From the NCBI GenBank assembly GCA_900766645.1, contig CAAFWD010000063.1:1-11937 (forward strand): a stretch of 11,937 nucleotides of DNA. The letters run 5' to 3'. How positions within the stretch are numbered: position 1 is the stretch's first letter; each line of letters begins with the position of its first letter. Position numbers and translations under genes: made by a program. The stretch is from an uncultured Cetobacterium sp. GTDB taxonomy: Bacteria; Fusobacteriota; Fusobacteriia; Fusobacteriales; Fusobacteriaceae. The notes beneath the pieces are model-generated. The model ran no database searches, was not told where the DNA came from, and saw only the letters and a program-made list of their open reading frames with translations. Shown here piece by piece: positions 1 to 6,708 of this stretch.

Positions 1-2131
1 CAAAAACTTTTGTATATGTTGCAGGATTTGATCTTGGAGTTCTTCCAATAGGACTTTGATCTATATCTATCACTTTATCCAATTGTTCCAATCCTAATAT
101 GTCATCATGTTCCAATGGATATAATTTTCCACCATTTAACCTATTAAATAAAGCTGGGTATAACGTCTGGTTTATCAAACTAGATTTACCACTTCCACTA
201 ACTCCTGTTACAACTGTTAATACTTCTAAAGGAATATCCACATTCACATTTTTTAAATTATTACCTCTAGCACCCTTTAATGTTATAACTCCATTTGGTT
301 CTCTTCTTTTCAAAGGAGTTTCTATTTTCATATCACCTTTTAAATATCTTCCTGTTATAGATTCAGTAGACTCCATAATCTCTTCTGGAGTTCCATTTGC
401 CACAATATTTCCTCCAAATACACCTGCTCCTGGTCCTATATCTATTATATAATCTGCTTGATGCATAGTATCTTCATCATGTTCAACAACAATCAATGTA
501 TTTCCTAACTCTTTTAGTCTATTTAATGTTGACAATAATTTATCGTTATCTCTTTGGTGAAGACCTATACTCGGTTCATCTAATACATATAGAACTCCAG
601 TTAATCCTGATCCAATTTGAGTTGCAAGTCTTATTCTTTGAGATTCTCCACCTGAAAGAGTTTTTGTTTCTCTTGATAAACTCAAATAATCAAGACCAAC
701 ATTTATCATAAAACTCAATCTTTCTTTAATCTCCTTTAAAATCTCTTTTGCAATTTGTTCCTCTTTATCTGTTAATTTTAATCCTTCAAAAAAATCTAAA
801 GAATTATTTATACTCTCCTCTGTTATTTCTATTATATTTTTTCCATAAACTGTAACAGCCAATACCTCAGGTTTTAATCTTTTTCCATGACATACTTTAC
901 AAATTCTTTCGATCATAAAACGATTCTCAATTTCTTCTCTCATGCTTTCAGAAAAAGATTCTGCATAACGTCTCTCTAAATTTTTAACAATCCCTTCATA
1001 ATCTTTTTCTCCATGGAAACTAAACTCTTTAGAATCATAGTCCACTCTAAACAATTTGCCATTTGTACCATAAAAAATTATATCCATCTCTTTTTTAGTC
1101 AAATCTTTAACTGGTTTTTCTAAATCAATATTATATTCTCTAGCCATAGATTCAAATATTGTCCATGCATAACCTTTTTTTGCTGAGGCTGCTCCTGGAA
1201 TATACAATCCTCCTTTCATTATTGAAAGTTCTTTATTTTCAATCAATCTATTCTCATCTAATTCTAGTTTTTTCCCTATTCCTTTACATTCTGGACAAGC
1301 TCCAAAAGGGGCATTAAAAGAAAATAATCTCGGATTAAGATCTGGTATGCTTACATCTTCATGGTCTACACATGAAAAATTTTCACTATATATATGTTCA
1401 TCTTCTCCCCAATTAATTATAACTTTTCCCTCTGATAATTCCACCGATTGCTCTATACTTTGAGTTAAACGACTTTTAAAATCTTCATCATTTTTGTCCA
1501 TAACAACTCTATCTACAACTACTTCTATATTATGTTTTTTATTTTTATCTAAATCTATCTCTTCATCTATATAAAGTATCTCGCCATTTACTCTAGCTCT
1601 TACAAATCCCTTTTTAACTAAATTCAAAAATATATTTTTATGAGTTCCTTTTTTATCTTTTATAACTGGAGACAATACCATTAATTTTTGTCCATTTTCA
1701 AATTTTTCATATATATTTTCAAGAATTTCATCAATACTTTGTCTTTCTACTGGCTTTCCACATATTGGACAATGAGCCTTTCCTATATGAGCAAATAATA
1801 ATCTCATATAATCATAAATTTCTGTTACTGTTCCCACTGTTGATCTTGGATTTTTATTCGTAGTTTTCTGCTCAATTGAAATAGCCGGAGCTAATCCTTC
1901 AATGCTGTCAACTTCTGGTTTTTTCATCTGCCCTATAAACTGTCTTGCATATGCTGATAAACTTTCCACATAACGTCTTTGTCCCTCTGAATATATTGTA
2001 TCAAAAGCTAAAGATGACTTCCCACTTCCACTGACTCCTGTTACAACAACGAATTTATATTTTGGAATCTCAATTGTAAAGTTTTTTAAATTATGTTCTC
2101 TTGCACCTTTTATTATTATTTTATCTAGCAT
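1..2131 (-). CDS. uvrA: UvrA, excinuclease ABC subunit A (N-terminal 710 residues, 3' end outside window)
   Basis: UvrA is the damage-recognition ATPase of nucleotide excision repair; it acts as a dimer with UvrB on DNA in the cytoplasm. The frame is open from 2131 to the left edge, giving 710 of the roughly 940 residues usual for the family. Visible in order: first Walker A GVSGSGKSS (about 32-40), a CPIC pair at C121/C124, a zinc-module candidate C254-x2-H257 with C279-x2-C282 around the conserved PRLFSFNAPFGACPEC stretch, a CKVCHGKRLKP motif, ABC signature LSGGESQR from 492, Walker B VLDEPS with D518, and the second Walker A GVSGSGKSS from 643. The chosen ATG is 9 bases after an AAGGAG ribosome site; an in-frame ATG at 2140 directly abuts that site and is less likely. 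It follows radC after a hairpin. The second ABC signature and second Walker B lie beyond base 1. Confidence 0.97.
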   Translation of the reverse strand, partial: MLDKIIIKGAREHNLKNFTIEIPKYKFVVVTGVSGSGKSSLAFDTIYSEGQRRYVESLSAYARQFIGQMKKPEVDSIEGLAPAISIEQKTTNKNPRSTVGTVTEIYDYMRLLFAHIGKAHCPICGKPVERQSIDEILENIYEKFENGQKLMVLSPVIKDKKGTHKNIFLNLVKKGFVRARVNGEILYIDEEIDLDKNKKHNIEVVVDRVVMDKNDEDFKSRLTQSIEQSVELSEGKVIINWGEDEHIYSENFSCVDHEDVSIPDLNPRLFSFNAPFGACPECKGIGKKLELDENRLIENKELSIMKGGLYIPGAASAKKGYAWTIFESMAREYNIDLEKPVKDLTKKEMDIIFYGTNGKLFRVDYDSKEFSFHGEKDYEGIVKNLERRYAESFSESMREEIENRFMIERICKVCHGKRLKPEVLAVTVYGKNIIEITEESINNSLDFFEGLKLTDKEEQIAKEILKEIKERLSFMINVGLDYLSLSRETKTLSGGESQRIRLATQIGSGLTGVLYVLDEPSIGLHQRDNDKLLSTLNRLKELGNTLIVVEHDEDTMHQADYIIDIGPGAGVFGGNIVANGTPEEIMESTESITGRYLKGDMKIETPLKRREPNGVITLKGARGNNLKNVNVDIPLEVLTVVTGVSGSGKSSLINQTLYPALFNRLNGGKLYPLEHDDILGLEQLDKVIDIDQSPIGRTPRSNPATYTKVF

Positions 2132-2154
2132 TTTACTCATCTCCTTAGTAAAAT

Positions 2155-2179
2155 CCCCTCCTAGAATTTCTAAGAGGGG
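2155..2179 (-). terminator. Hairpin between radC and uvrA, probable weak terminator
   Basis: Just after the radC stop there is a near-perfect inverted repeat: CCCCTCTTAGAA pairs with TTCTAGGAGGGG with one G-U pair. On the minus strand it is followed by ATTTTA only, so the U-tract is short. It may end the cob-radC transcript partly and allow some read-through into uvrA, whose ribosome site begins about 10 bases further on. On the plus strand it is followed by TAAAATTTTA. Confidence 0.6.
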
Positions 2180-2186
2180 TAAAATT

Positions 2187-2879
2187 TTAGTAATATTCAA
2201 TTAATCCATTTTCATAAAAACTAAAATGAGAATCCTCACTTATAATTATATGATCTAAAAGTTTTATATCTACTTTTTCTAATAATTCTTGCAGTTCTAA
2301 AGTTAATTCAATATCTTTTTTAGAAGGAGTTAAATTTCCACTTGGATGATTGTGAGCAAAAATAATTCCTCTAGCTTTTTTATCAATCGCTCTTTCCATT
2401 ATTTTTCTTGGATAAACTACGCTTCTATCTATTGTTCCTTTAAATAAAATTTCATCATGAACAACTTTATTATCACTATTTAAAAATATAACTTTAAATT
2501 CCTCATTTTTTAAGGAACCCATATCGCTTTTTAAATAATTTATAAGCTGCCCCTTTCCTTTCAAAGACATTAAATCTTCTTTTTTCATATTGCAATAAGT
2601 TTCATTTAATAGAAGATCTCCAATAAGTTTCAAGTACATTGCTGTTTCAGTTCCAACTCCTGAAATCTTTTCTAATTCCTTTGTATCAGCATCTATTATT
2701 TTTTTTATACTTTTAAATTCTTTCAAAAGATCTTTAGCTATTCCTTTACAATCTTTTCTCTTTACAGAGTATGTTAAAAGTAACTCTAAAACTTCATAAT
2801 CTCTAAAACTTTTATATCCTAACTCTAAATATTTTTCACGTAATCTCTTTCGGTGTCCTACCATTTGATCTTTTTCCAA
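2187..2879 (-). CDS. radC: RadC family JAB/MPN-domain protein
   Basis: A 230-residue protein of normal length for the RadC (UPF0758) family. The N-terminal part carries a helix-hairpin-helix-like stretch (KISGVGTETA, about 71-80). The C-terminal part is a JAB1/MPN metalloprotease-like domain with the JAMM pattern H176-N-H178-P-S180-G and D189. Family members are widely annotated as DNA repair proteins, but their biochemical role is not settled, so function is uncertain. The start is TTG at 2879, five bases after AGAGGTGAT; the next ATG at 2864 has no better site. It sits 34 bases after cobT with no clear terminator or promoter between, so it is probably transcribed from the cob promoter although it has no evident link to cobalamin. 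Confidence 0.93.
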   Translation of the reverse strand: MEKDQMVGHRKRLREKYLELGYKSFRDYEVLELLLTYSVKRKDCKGIAKDLLKEFKSIKKIIDADTKELEKISGVGTETAMYLKLIGDLLLNETYCNMKKEDLMSLKGKGQLINYLKSDMGSLKNEEFKVIFLNSDNKVVHDEILFKGTIDRSVVYPRKIMERAIDKKARGIIFAHNHPSGNLTPSKKDIELTLELQELLEKVDIKLLDHIIISEDSHFSFYENGLIEYY

Positions 2880-2913
2880 ATGAAATCACCTCTCATCACT
2901 TCAAATTTTAGTG

Positions 2914-3963
2914 TTACAATAAAATATCATACACCTCATCTTTTGTTTTCATTATTTGTGGTATCTTCATAGCCGATTTTAATATCGGATAGGCTAGAAC
3001 TGCTCCTGTCCCTTCTCCTAAACGCATCTCCATTTTTAAGAAAGTTTTTAAATCTAAAGCATCCATAACAACTTTCATTCCAGGTTCTTCACTCATATGT
3101 GTTCCTATTAAATATCCTCTTACCTTAGGCTCTATTCTACATGCTACCAACGCTGCAACTGCTGATATGAAACCATCTATTAACATTGGTTTTCTATTTT
3201 TAGCTGCTCCTATATACAATCCAACCATACATGCTATATCTAATCCTCCAACACATCTAAGTATTTCCATTGGATCCTTATTAAATAAATCATATTTCTC
3301 ACATGCATCTTTTATTACATTTTTTTTCTTTATAAGACCTTCATCTGATAGTCCTCCACCACGACCTACTACTTTATCTAAATCTTCTCCTGTTAACGCA
3401 TATAGTACTGCAGAGCTTGTAGTTGTATTAGCTATTCCCATCTCTCCATTTGAATAGAAATCATACTCTTCTTTTAAATCAATCATTTCTATCCCAACTT
3501 TTATAGCTTTAGCCACTTCAGCTTCGCTCATAGCTGGCTCTACAACAAAATTTTTAGTTCCATAACTTACTTTTTTATTATAAAAATTATTATATGTTCT
3601 TTTTATATCTCCATTTATTCCTACATCTATTAAGTTTAATTCAATGCCTAAACTTTGACATAAAATTCCTATTGCTGCATAAGAGTTTAACATTGCTTCC
3701 GAAACTATTCTTGTATATTCCAAAGGACAAGATGATACACCTTCTTCAATTACACCGTTATCTGCTGATGCTATAAAATGACATCCTTTATTTAGATTAT
3801 TAATACTTTTTCCTGTCATCCCAGCTACTTTTATTGCTAAATCCTCTAAAACTCCTAAACTTTTTTGAGGTTTCATTCTTGAGTTTAAAATATCTTTACA
3901 CCCATTCATTGCCTCAACATCTAATTCTTTTATATTATTTTGAATCTTTTTTATTTGTTCCAA
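2914..3963 (-). CDS. cobT: CobT, nicotinate-nucleotide--dimethylbenzimidazole phosphoribosyltransferase
   Basis: CobT transfers the phosphoribosyl group of nicotinate mononucleotide to 5,6-dimethylbenzimidazole or another base, making alpha-ribazole phosphate for the lower ligand of cobalamin. The 349-residue length is typical. Family hallmarks seen: the N-terminal KPQKSLGVLEDLA stretch (31-43), ASADNGVIEEGVSSCP (65-80), GEMGIANTTT (173-182), VGRGGGLSDEGL (199-210), and MRLGEGTGA where E317 matches the catalytic glutamate known from the Salmonella enzyme. The start is TTG at 3963, eight bases after a GGGGG purine run; it lies four bases after the cobC stop, so translation is probably coupled. 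Its product is the substrate of the phosphatase encoded just upstream. Confidence 0.97.
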   Translation of the reverse strand: MEQIKKIQNNIKELDVEAMNGCKDILNSRMKPQKSLGVLEDLAIKVAGMTGKSINNLNKGCHFIASADNGVIEEGVSSCPLEYTRIVSEAMLNSYAAIGILCQSLGIELNLIDVGINGDIKRTYNNFYNKKVSYGTKNFVVEPAMSEAEVAKAIKVGIEMIDLKEEYDFYSNGEMGIANTTTSSAVLYALTGEDLDKVVGRGGGLSDEGLIKKKNVIKDACEKYDLFNKDPMEILRCVGGLDIACMVGLYIGAAKNRKPMLIDGFISAVAALVACRIEPKVRGYLIGTHMSEEPGMKVVMDALDLKTFLKMEMRLGEGTGAVLAYPILKSAMKIPQIMKTKDEVYDILL

Positions 3964-3967
3964 TTTT

Positions 3968-4555
3968 CTATCCCCCTATATTTAGTCCCTTTAGTATTGG
4001 ATATCCATCTGCAAACTCTATGACTACTACTCCACCATTTTCTACACTAAACTTCCAATAAGATTCTAGCTCTTTTGAAAAATAATGACTCAATATAGTA
4101 TTTATAACTCCCCAATGAGAAACTAATACTGTTGTTTCATTTAAAGATACCTTTTCATTTATAAAATTAACTGCTCTCTTTTGTAAATCTAAAACACTTT
4201 CACCAGTTTCATAATTATAATTTTTCCAATCTTCTTGGCTTTTTTTTATTTCTTTTGGATATTTTTCTATTAATTCTTTATAGCTATATCCTTCAAATAT
4301 ACCAAAATTTATTTCTCTCAAATCCTCTACCAATTTTAAATCTAATTTTTTATGATTAATTATTTCTGCTGTTTCTTTAGCTCTTTTAAGATCGCTTGAA
4401 TAAATCTTGTCATAATCTATTTTTTCTAATATTTTTTTTGTGTTTTCTGCCTGTTCTTTTCCAACTGAATTAAGTTCTGGATCTAATATCCCAAAAAAAA
4501 CTCCTTCAGCATTTAATTGAGTTTGTCCATGCCTTACTAAGATAATCTTTCCCAT
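3968..4555 (-). CDS. cobC: CobC-like alpha-ribazole phosphatase (histidine phosphatase family)
   Basis: A 195-residue histidine phosphatase (phosphoglycerate mutase-like fold). The LVRHGQT motif places the phospho-accepting His at H9, with R58 in SSDLKRAKETA, the acid residue E81 in REINFGIFEG, and the second His H147 in VSHWGV. The family is broad, but the position between cobS and cobT supports removal of the 5'-phosphate from alpha-ribazole phosphate (or from adenosylcobalamin phosphate). The ATG start has AGGTG four bases upstream, and that site overlaps the cobS stop. Not distinguishable from motifs alone from other small-molecule phosphatases; context makes the call. Confidence 0.92.
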   Translation of the reverse strand: MGKIILVRHGQTQLNAEGVFFGILDPELNSVGKEQAENTKKILEKIDYDKIYSSDLKRAKETAEIINHKKLDLKLVEDLREINFGIFEGYSYKELIEKYPKEIKKSQEDWKNYNYETGESVLDLQKRAVNFINEKVSLNETTVLVSHWGVINTILSHYFSKELESYWKFSVENGGVVVIEFADGYPILKGLNIGG

Positions 4556-4562
4556 AATACAC

Positions 4563-5327
4563 CTACAATACTACATACATTAATACTAATGCTAATACTG
4601 ACGATAGCTCTAATAATGCTCCTAAAGTATCTCCAGTTACTCCACCTATTTTTCTTGTCATAAGCTTTCCAAATAAAAACCCTACTAACATTAATATATT
4701 TAAAATTATAAATAGATTAATGAATGGTAATAAAAATATATTTGAAACTAAATATAAAAATCCTATTACTACGACATATGACATAATTAGTCCCGTAGAA
4801 TTTGTATTATCTACAAAAGTTTTTCCCATTCCTGTAGGTCTTGCATATGGTTCAAAAGTACAATTTACAACACTATTTATTCTTGATAATACTGGAACTA
4901 TTAACATTATAACGCCTTGACTTACTCCAAATAATTGTGAAGTTTCCATTAAAAATGCTATTTTAAATATAAAGTAAAGAACTAAGACTAAAACTCCATT
5001 TGTTCCAACTCTTGAATCTTTCATTATTTCTAACATTTTTTGCTTACTTCTATAACTAAAAATACCATCAAATGTATCTGCTAATCCATCTAAATGTAAT
5101 CCACCAGTTATAATAACATCTAAAGTTACTAAGATTATTGCTGTTATAAGAGAAGATGGAATAATCATTTCTAATCCTATTCCTACTAAAAGATTAATAA
5201 CTCCTATCACCATTCCTACAACTGGAAACCATTTCATACCTTTACCTAAAGATACTGAATCAAATGTATTTCCACCAGGAAATGGTAGTCTTGTCATAAA
5301 TTTAAAAAGTAATGCTAATCCTTTCAT
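4563..5327 (-). CDS. cobS: CobS, adenosylcobinamide-GDP ribazoletransferase
   Basis: CobS is the integral membrane cobalamin synthase that joins adenosylcobinamide-GDP to alpha-ribazole (or its phosphate). The 254-residue product is mostly hydrophobic, with several membrane segments from about residue 32 onward. The family's acidic cluster is present: GGLHLDGLADTFDG with D80, D84 and D87, then KDSRVGTNG (103-111). I place the start at ATG 5327, preceded by GGAGG at ideal spacing; an in-frame GTG at 5339 would put the ribosome site inside the gene and is rejected. It begins 13 bases after the cobU stop and ends 7 bases before cobC, so the genes form one operon. Confidence 0.96.
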   Translation of the reverse strand: MKGLALLFKFMTRLPFPGGNTFDSVSLGKGMKWFPVVGMVIGVINLLVGIGLEMIIPSSLITAIILVTLDVIITGGLHLDGLADTFDGIFSYRSKQKMLEIMKDSRVGTNGVLVLVLYFIFKIAFLMETSQLFGVSQGVIMLIVPVLSRINSVVNCTFEPYARPTGMGKTFVDNTNSTGLIMSYVVVIGFLYLVSNIFLLPFINLFIILNILMLVGFLFGKLMTRKIGGVTGDTLGALLELSSVLALVLMYVVL

Positions 5328-5340
5328 TTTTTCCTCCACT

Positions 5341-5901
5341 TTATTTTAATTTTAAAGGTAATCCAGAAGCTATTAAGTAAGCTTCGTCTGAATTTTTTGC
5401 AACTAATTGATTTATTCTTCCACTAACATCTCTGAAATATCTTCCTAATGCATAAGGAGGAACTAATCCCATTCCAACTTCGTTTGAAACTACTACCATC
5501 TCTAGTTTACTTTCTTTTATAAACTTAATTAAATTTTCTACTTTATTTTTCACTTTTAACTCTATTTTTGAAACCTCTTCTTGTGATATATTATCCCAAT
5601 CTACAATTTCATCAATAATCATATTATTACTAACCATATTTGTTAAACAGTCTAACAATATAATCATCTCTTTATCCCTGTATTGTTCTAATATCTTTGG
5701 AATATCTCTATACTCTTCTAATGTAATCCAATCTTCTCCCCTTTGAATTTTATGAAGTCTAACTCTTTCTTTCATCTCTTCATCAAAAGAAATTGATGTT
5801 GCTACATAGATTCTTTCTTTATTAGATTGAAAAACTTTGTCTTCAGCAAAGCTACTTTTTCCACTTCTTGCTCCACCTGTTACATACGTTATTTTCCCCA
5901 A
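5341..5901 (-). CDS. cobU: CobU, adenosylcobinamide kinase / adenosylcobinamide-phosphate guanylyltransferase
   Basis: A bifunctional enzyme that phosphorylates adenosylcobinamide and then attaches GMP, giving the activated corrin for CobS. The 186 residues show the family order: P-loop GGARSGKS (9-16), ATSISFDEEM (35-43), H50 in the RLHKIQRGEDW region where the guanylylated histidine is expected, LLDCLTNMVSN (82-92), and VSNEVGMGLVPPYALGRYFRDVSGRINQ (138-165). I choose TTG at 5901, five bases after AGGTGA, because the family usually begins a few residues before YVTGGARSGKS; a GTG at 5910 would overlap its own ribosome site. It is first in the operon, about 24 bases after a recognisable promoter. 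Confidence 0.96.
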   Translation of the reverse strand: MGKITYVTGGARSGKSSFAEDKVFQSNKERIYVATSISFDEEMKERVRLHKIQRGEDWITLEEYRDIPKILEQYRDKEMIILLDCLTNMVSNNMIIDEIVDWDNISQEEVSKIELKVKNKVENLIKFIKESKLEMVVVSNEVGMGLVPPYALGRYFRDVSGRINQLVAKNSDEAYLIASGLPLKLK

Positions 5902-5924
5902 TTTACTCACCTTTTTTTATTTTA

Positions 5925-5953
5925 ATAGTACCATAAACTAGTTAAAACTTCAA
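5925..5953 (-). promoter_or_regulatory. Promoter of the cobU-cobS-cobC-cobT-radC operon
   Basis: On the minus strand, TTGAAG (5953-5948) and TACTAT (5930-5925) are separated by exactly 17 bases, a good sigma-70-type promoter. It starts right after the rubrerythrin terminator. The transcript leader would be only about 20 bases, so there is no room for a cobalamin riboswitch. Confidence 0.75.
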
Positions 5954-5959
5954 CAAACG

Positions 5960-5982
5960 AAAAAAGAGTGCTATGCACTCTT
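5960..5982 (-). terminator. Intrinsic terminator of the rubrerythrin gene
   Basis: A perfect 8-bp stem, AAGAGTGC / GCACTCTT with loop ATA, is followed on the minus strand by a short T-run. It lies about 25 bases after the rubrerythrin stop codon and separates that gene from the cob operon. The plus-strand reading (TTCTTC after the stem) would be a poor terminator. Confidence 0.85.
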
Positions 5983-6006
5983 CTTCTATATATATGGGTA
6001 TTTGAA

Positions 6007-6561
6007 TTACTTTTTGTTTTGGAAGTGTCTCTCTAATAATCCTAAGAACGCTCTTCCGTGTCTAGCTTCATCCTTTGCCATTTCATGAACTGTATCGTGA
6101 ATAGCATCGAATCCTAATTGTTTAGCTCTCTTTGCAATATCAAACTTTCCTGAAGTTGCTCCGTACTCAGCTTCAACTCTTCTCTTTAAGTTCTCTTCTG
6201 TAGAATCAGTTACAACCTCTCCTAATAACTCAGCAAATCTAGCTGCGTGTCCAGCCTCTTCAAAAGCGATTCTTGTATAAGCCTCTGCTACTTCTGGATA
6301 TCCTTCTCTATCAGCAACTCTTGCCATTGCTAAGTACATTCCAACTTCCATGCACTCTCCGTTAAAGTTTGCTCTTAAACCTTCGATGATCTCCTCATCT
6401 CCACAAGCTAATCCTTCTCCTACTTTGTGCTCAGTTGCCCAAACTCTTCCTGCTGTCTCATCATATGGTACACACTTATCTAATCCTACTTTACATAAAG
6501 GGCAAGCTCCTAACGCCTCATCAAATACTTCTCCACAAACTGTACATTTTACTTTTGCCAT
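6007..6561 (-). CDS. rbr: Rubrerythrin with N-terminal rubredoxin-like domain (reverse rubrerythrin, NADH peroxidase type)
   Basis: A 184-residue cytoplasmic non-haem diiron protein that in anaerobes reduces hydrogen peroxide to water. The rubredoxin-like iron site (C6-x2-C9 and C20-x2-C23) comes first and the ferritin-like diiron domain second, the reverse of classical rubrerythrin and as in clostridial reverse rubrerythrins. Diiron ligand candidates are E69, the ExxH pair E102/H105 in FEEAGH, E132 and the ExxH pair E165/H168 in KDEARH. The ATG has AGGAGG eight bases upstream. Its base composition is richer in G and C than neighbours (for example about 38% in 6061-6120 against about 22% in 7561-7620), consistent with codon choice for high expression. 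It has its own promoter, leader operator and terminator. Confidence 0.95.
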   Translation of the reverse strand: MAKVKCTVCGEVFDEALGACPLCKVGLDKCVPYDETAGRVWATEHKVGEGLACGDEEIIEGLRANFNGECMEVGMYLAMARVADREGYPEVAEAYTRIAFEEAGHAARFAELLGEVVTDSTEENLKRRVEAEYGATSGKFDIAKRAKQLGFDAIHDTVHEMAKDEARHGRAFLGLLERHFQNKK

Positions 6562-6617
6562 CTCAAATTCCTCCTCATAAAATTATATTCATTAATTTCT
6601 TTTTTGTTTTAATTTCT

Positions 6618-6638
6618 AATTTGTAATTGTTACAAATT
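6618..6638 (-). promoter_or_regulatory. Perfect inverted repeat in the rubrerythrin leader, PerR-box-like operator
   Basis: Nine-base arms AATTTGTAA and TTACAAATT flank TTG without mismatch. The central 15 bases match the known Bacillus/clostridial PerR consensus (TTATAAT-N-ATTATAA) at 11 of 14 defined positions. It starts about 8 bases after the expected transcription start, where a bound repressor would block the polymerase. That the regulator is PerR is an inference; it could be another dimeric repressor. Confidence 0.55.
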
Positions 6639-6652
6639 TGATCTACAAAGAT

Positions 6653-6681
6653 AATATACAACTTTTTCTTAATTATGTCAA
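6653..6681 (-). promoter_or_regulatory. Strong promoter of the rubrerythrin gene
   Basis: TTGACA (6681-6676), a perfect -35 box, is followed after 17 bases by TATATT (6658-6653) on the minus strand. Immediately upstream, 6682-6708 is almost pure A with a few T on the minus strand, which fits an UP element contacted by the polymerase alpha subunits. Confidence 0.88.
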
Positions 6682-6708
6682 ACTTTTTTTATTTATTTTT
6701 TATTTTTT

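Noticed and set aside
5902..5960. Cobalamin riboswitch before cobU
   Set aside because: The space between the preceding terminator and the gene is under 60 bases and already holds a promoter; a riboswitch of this class needs about 200 bases.
6350..6626. Plus-strand open frames across rubrerythrin and its leader
   Set aside because: They mirror the conserved minus-strand gene and lack a family-like sequence or ribosome site. The same holds for other plus-strand open frames, for example at 99-452, 3167-3457, 6638-6895, 8903-9258 and 11640-11837.
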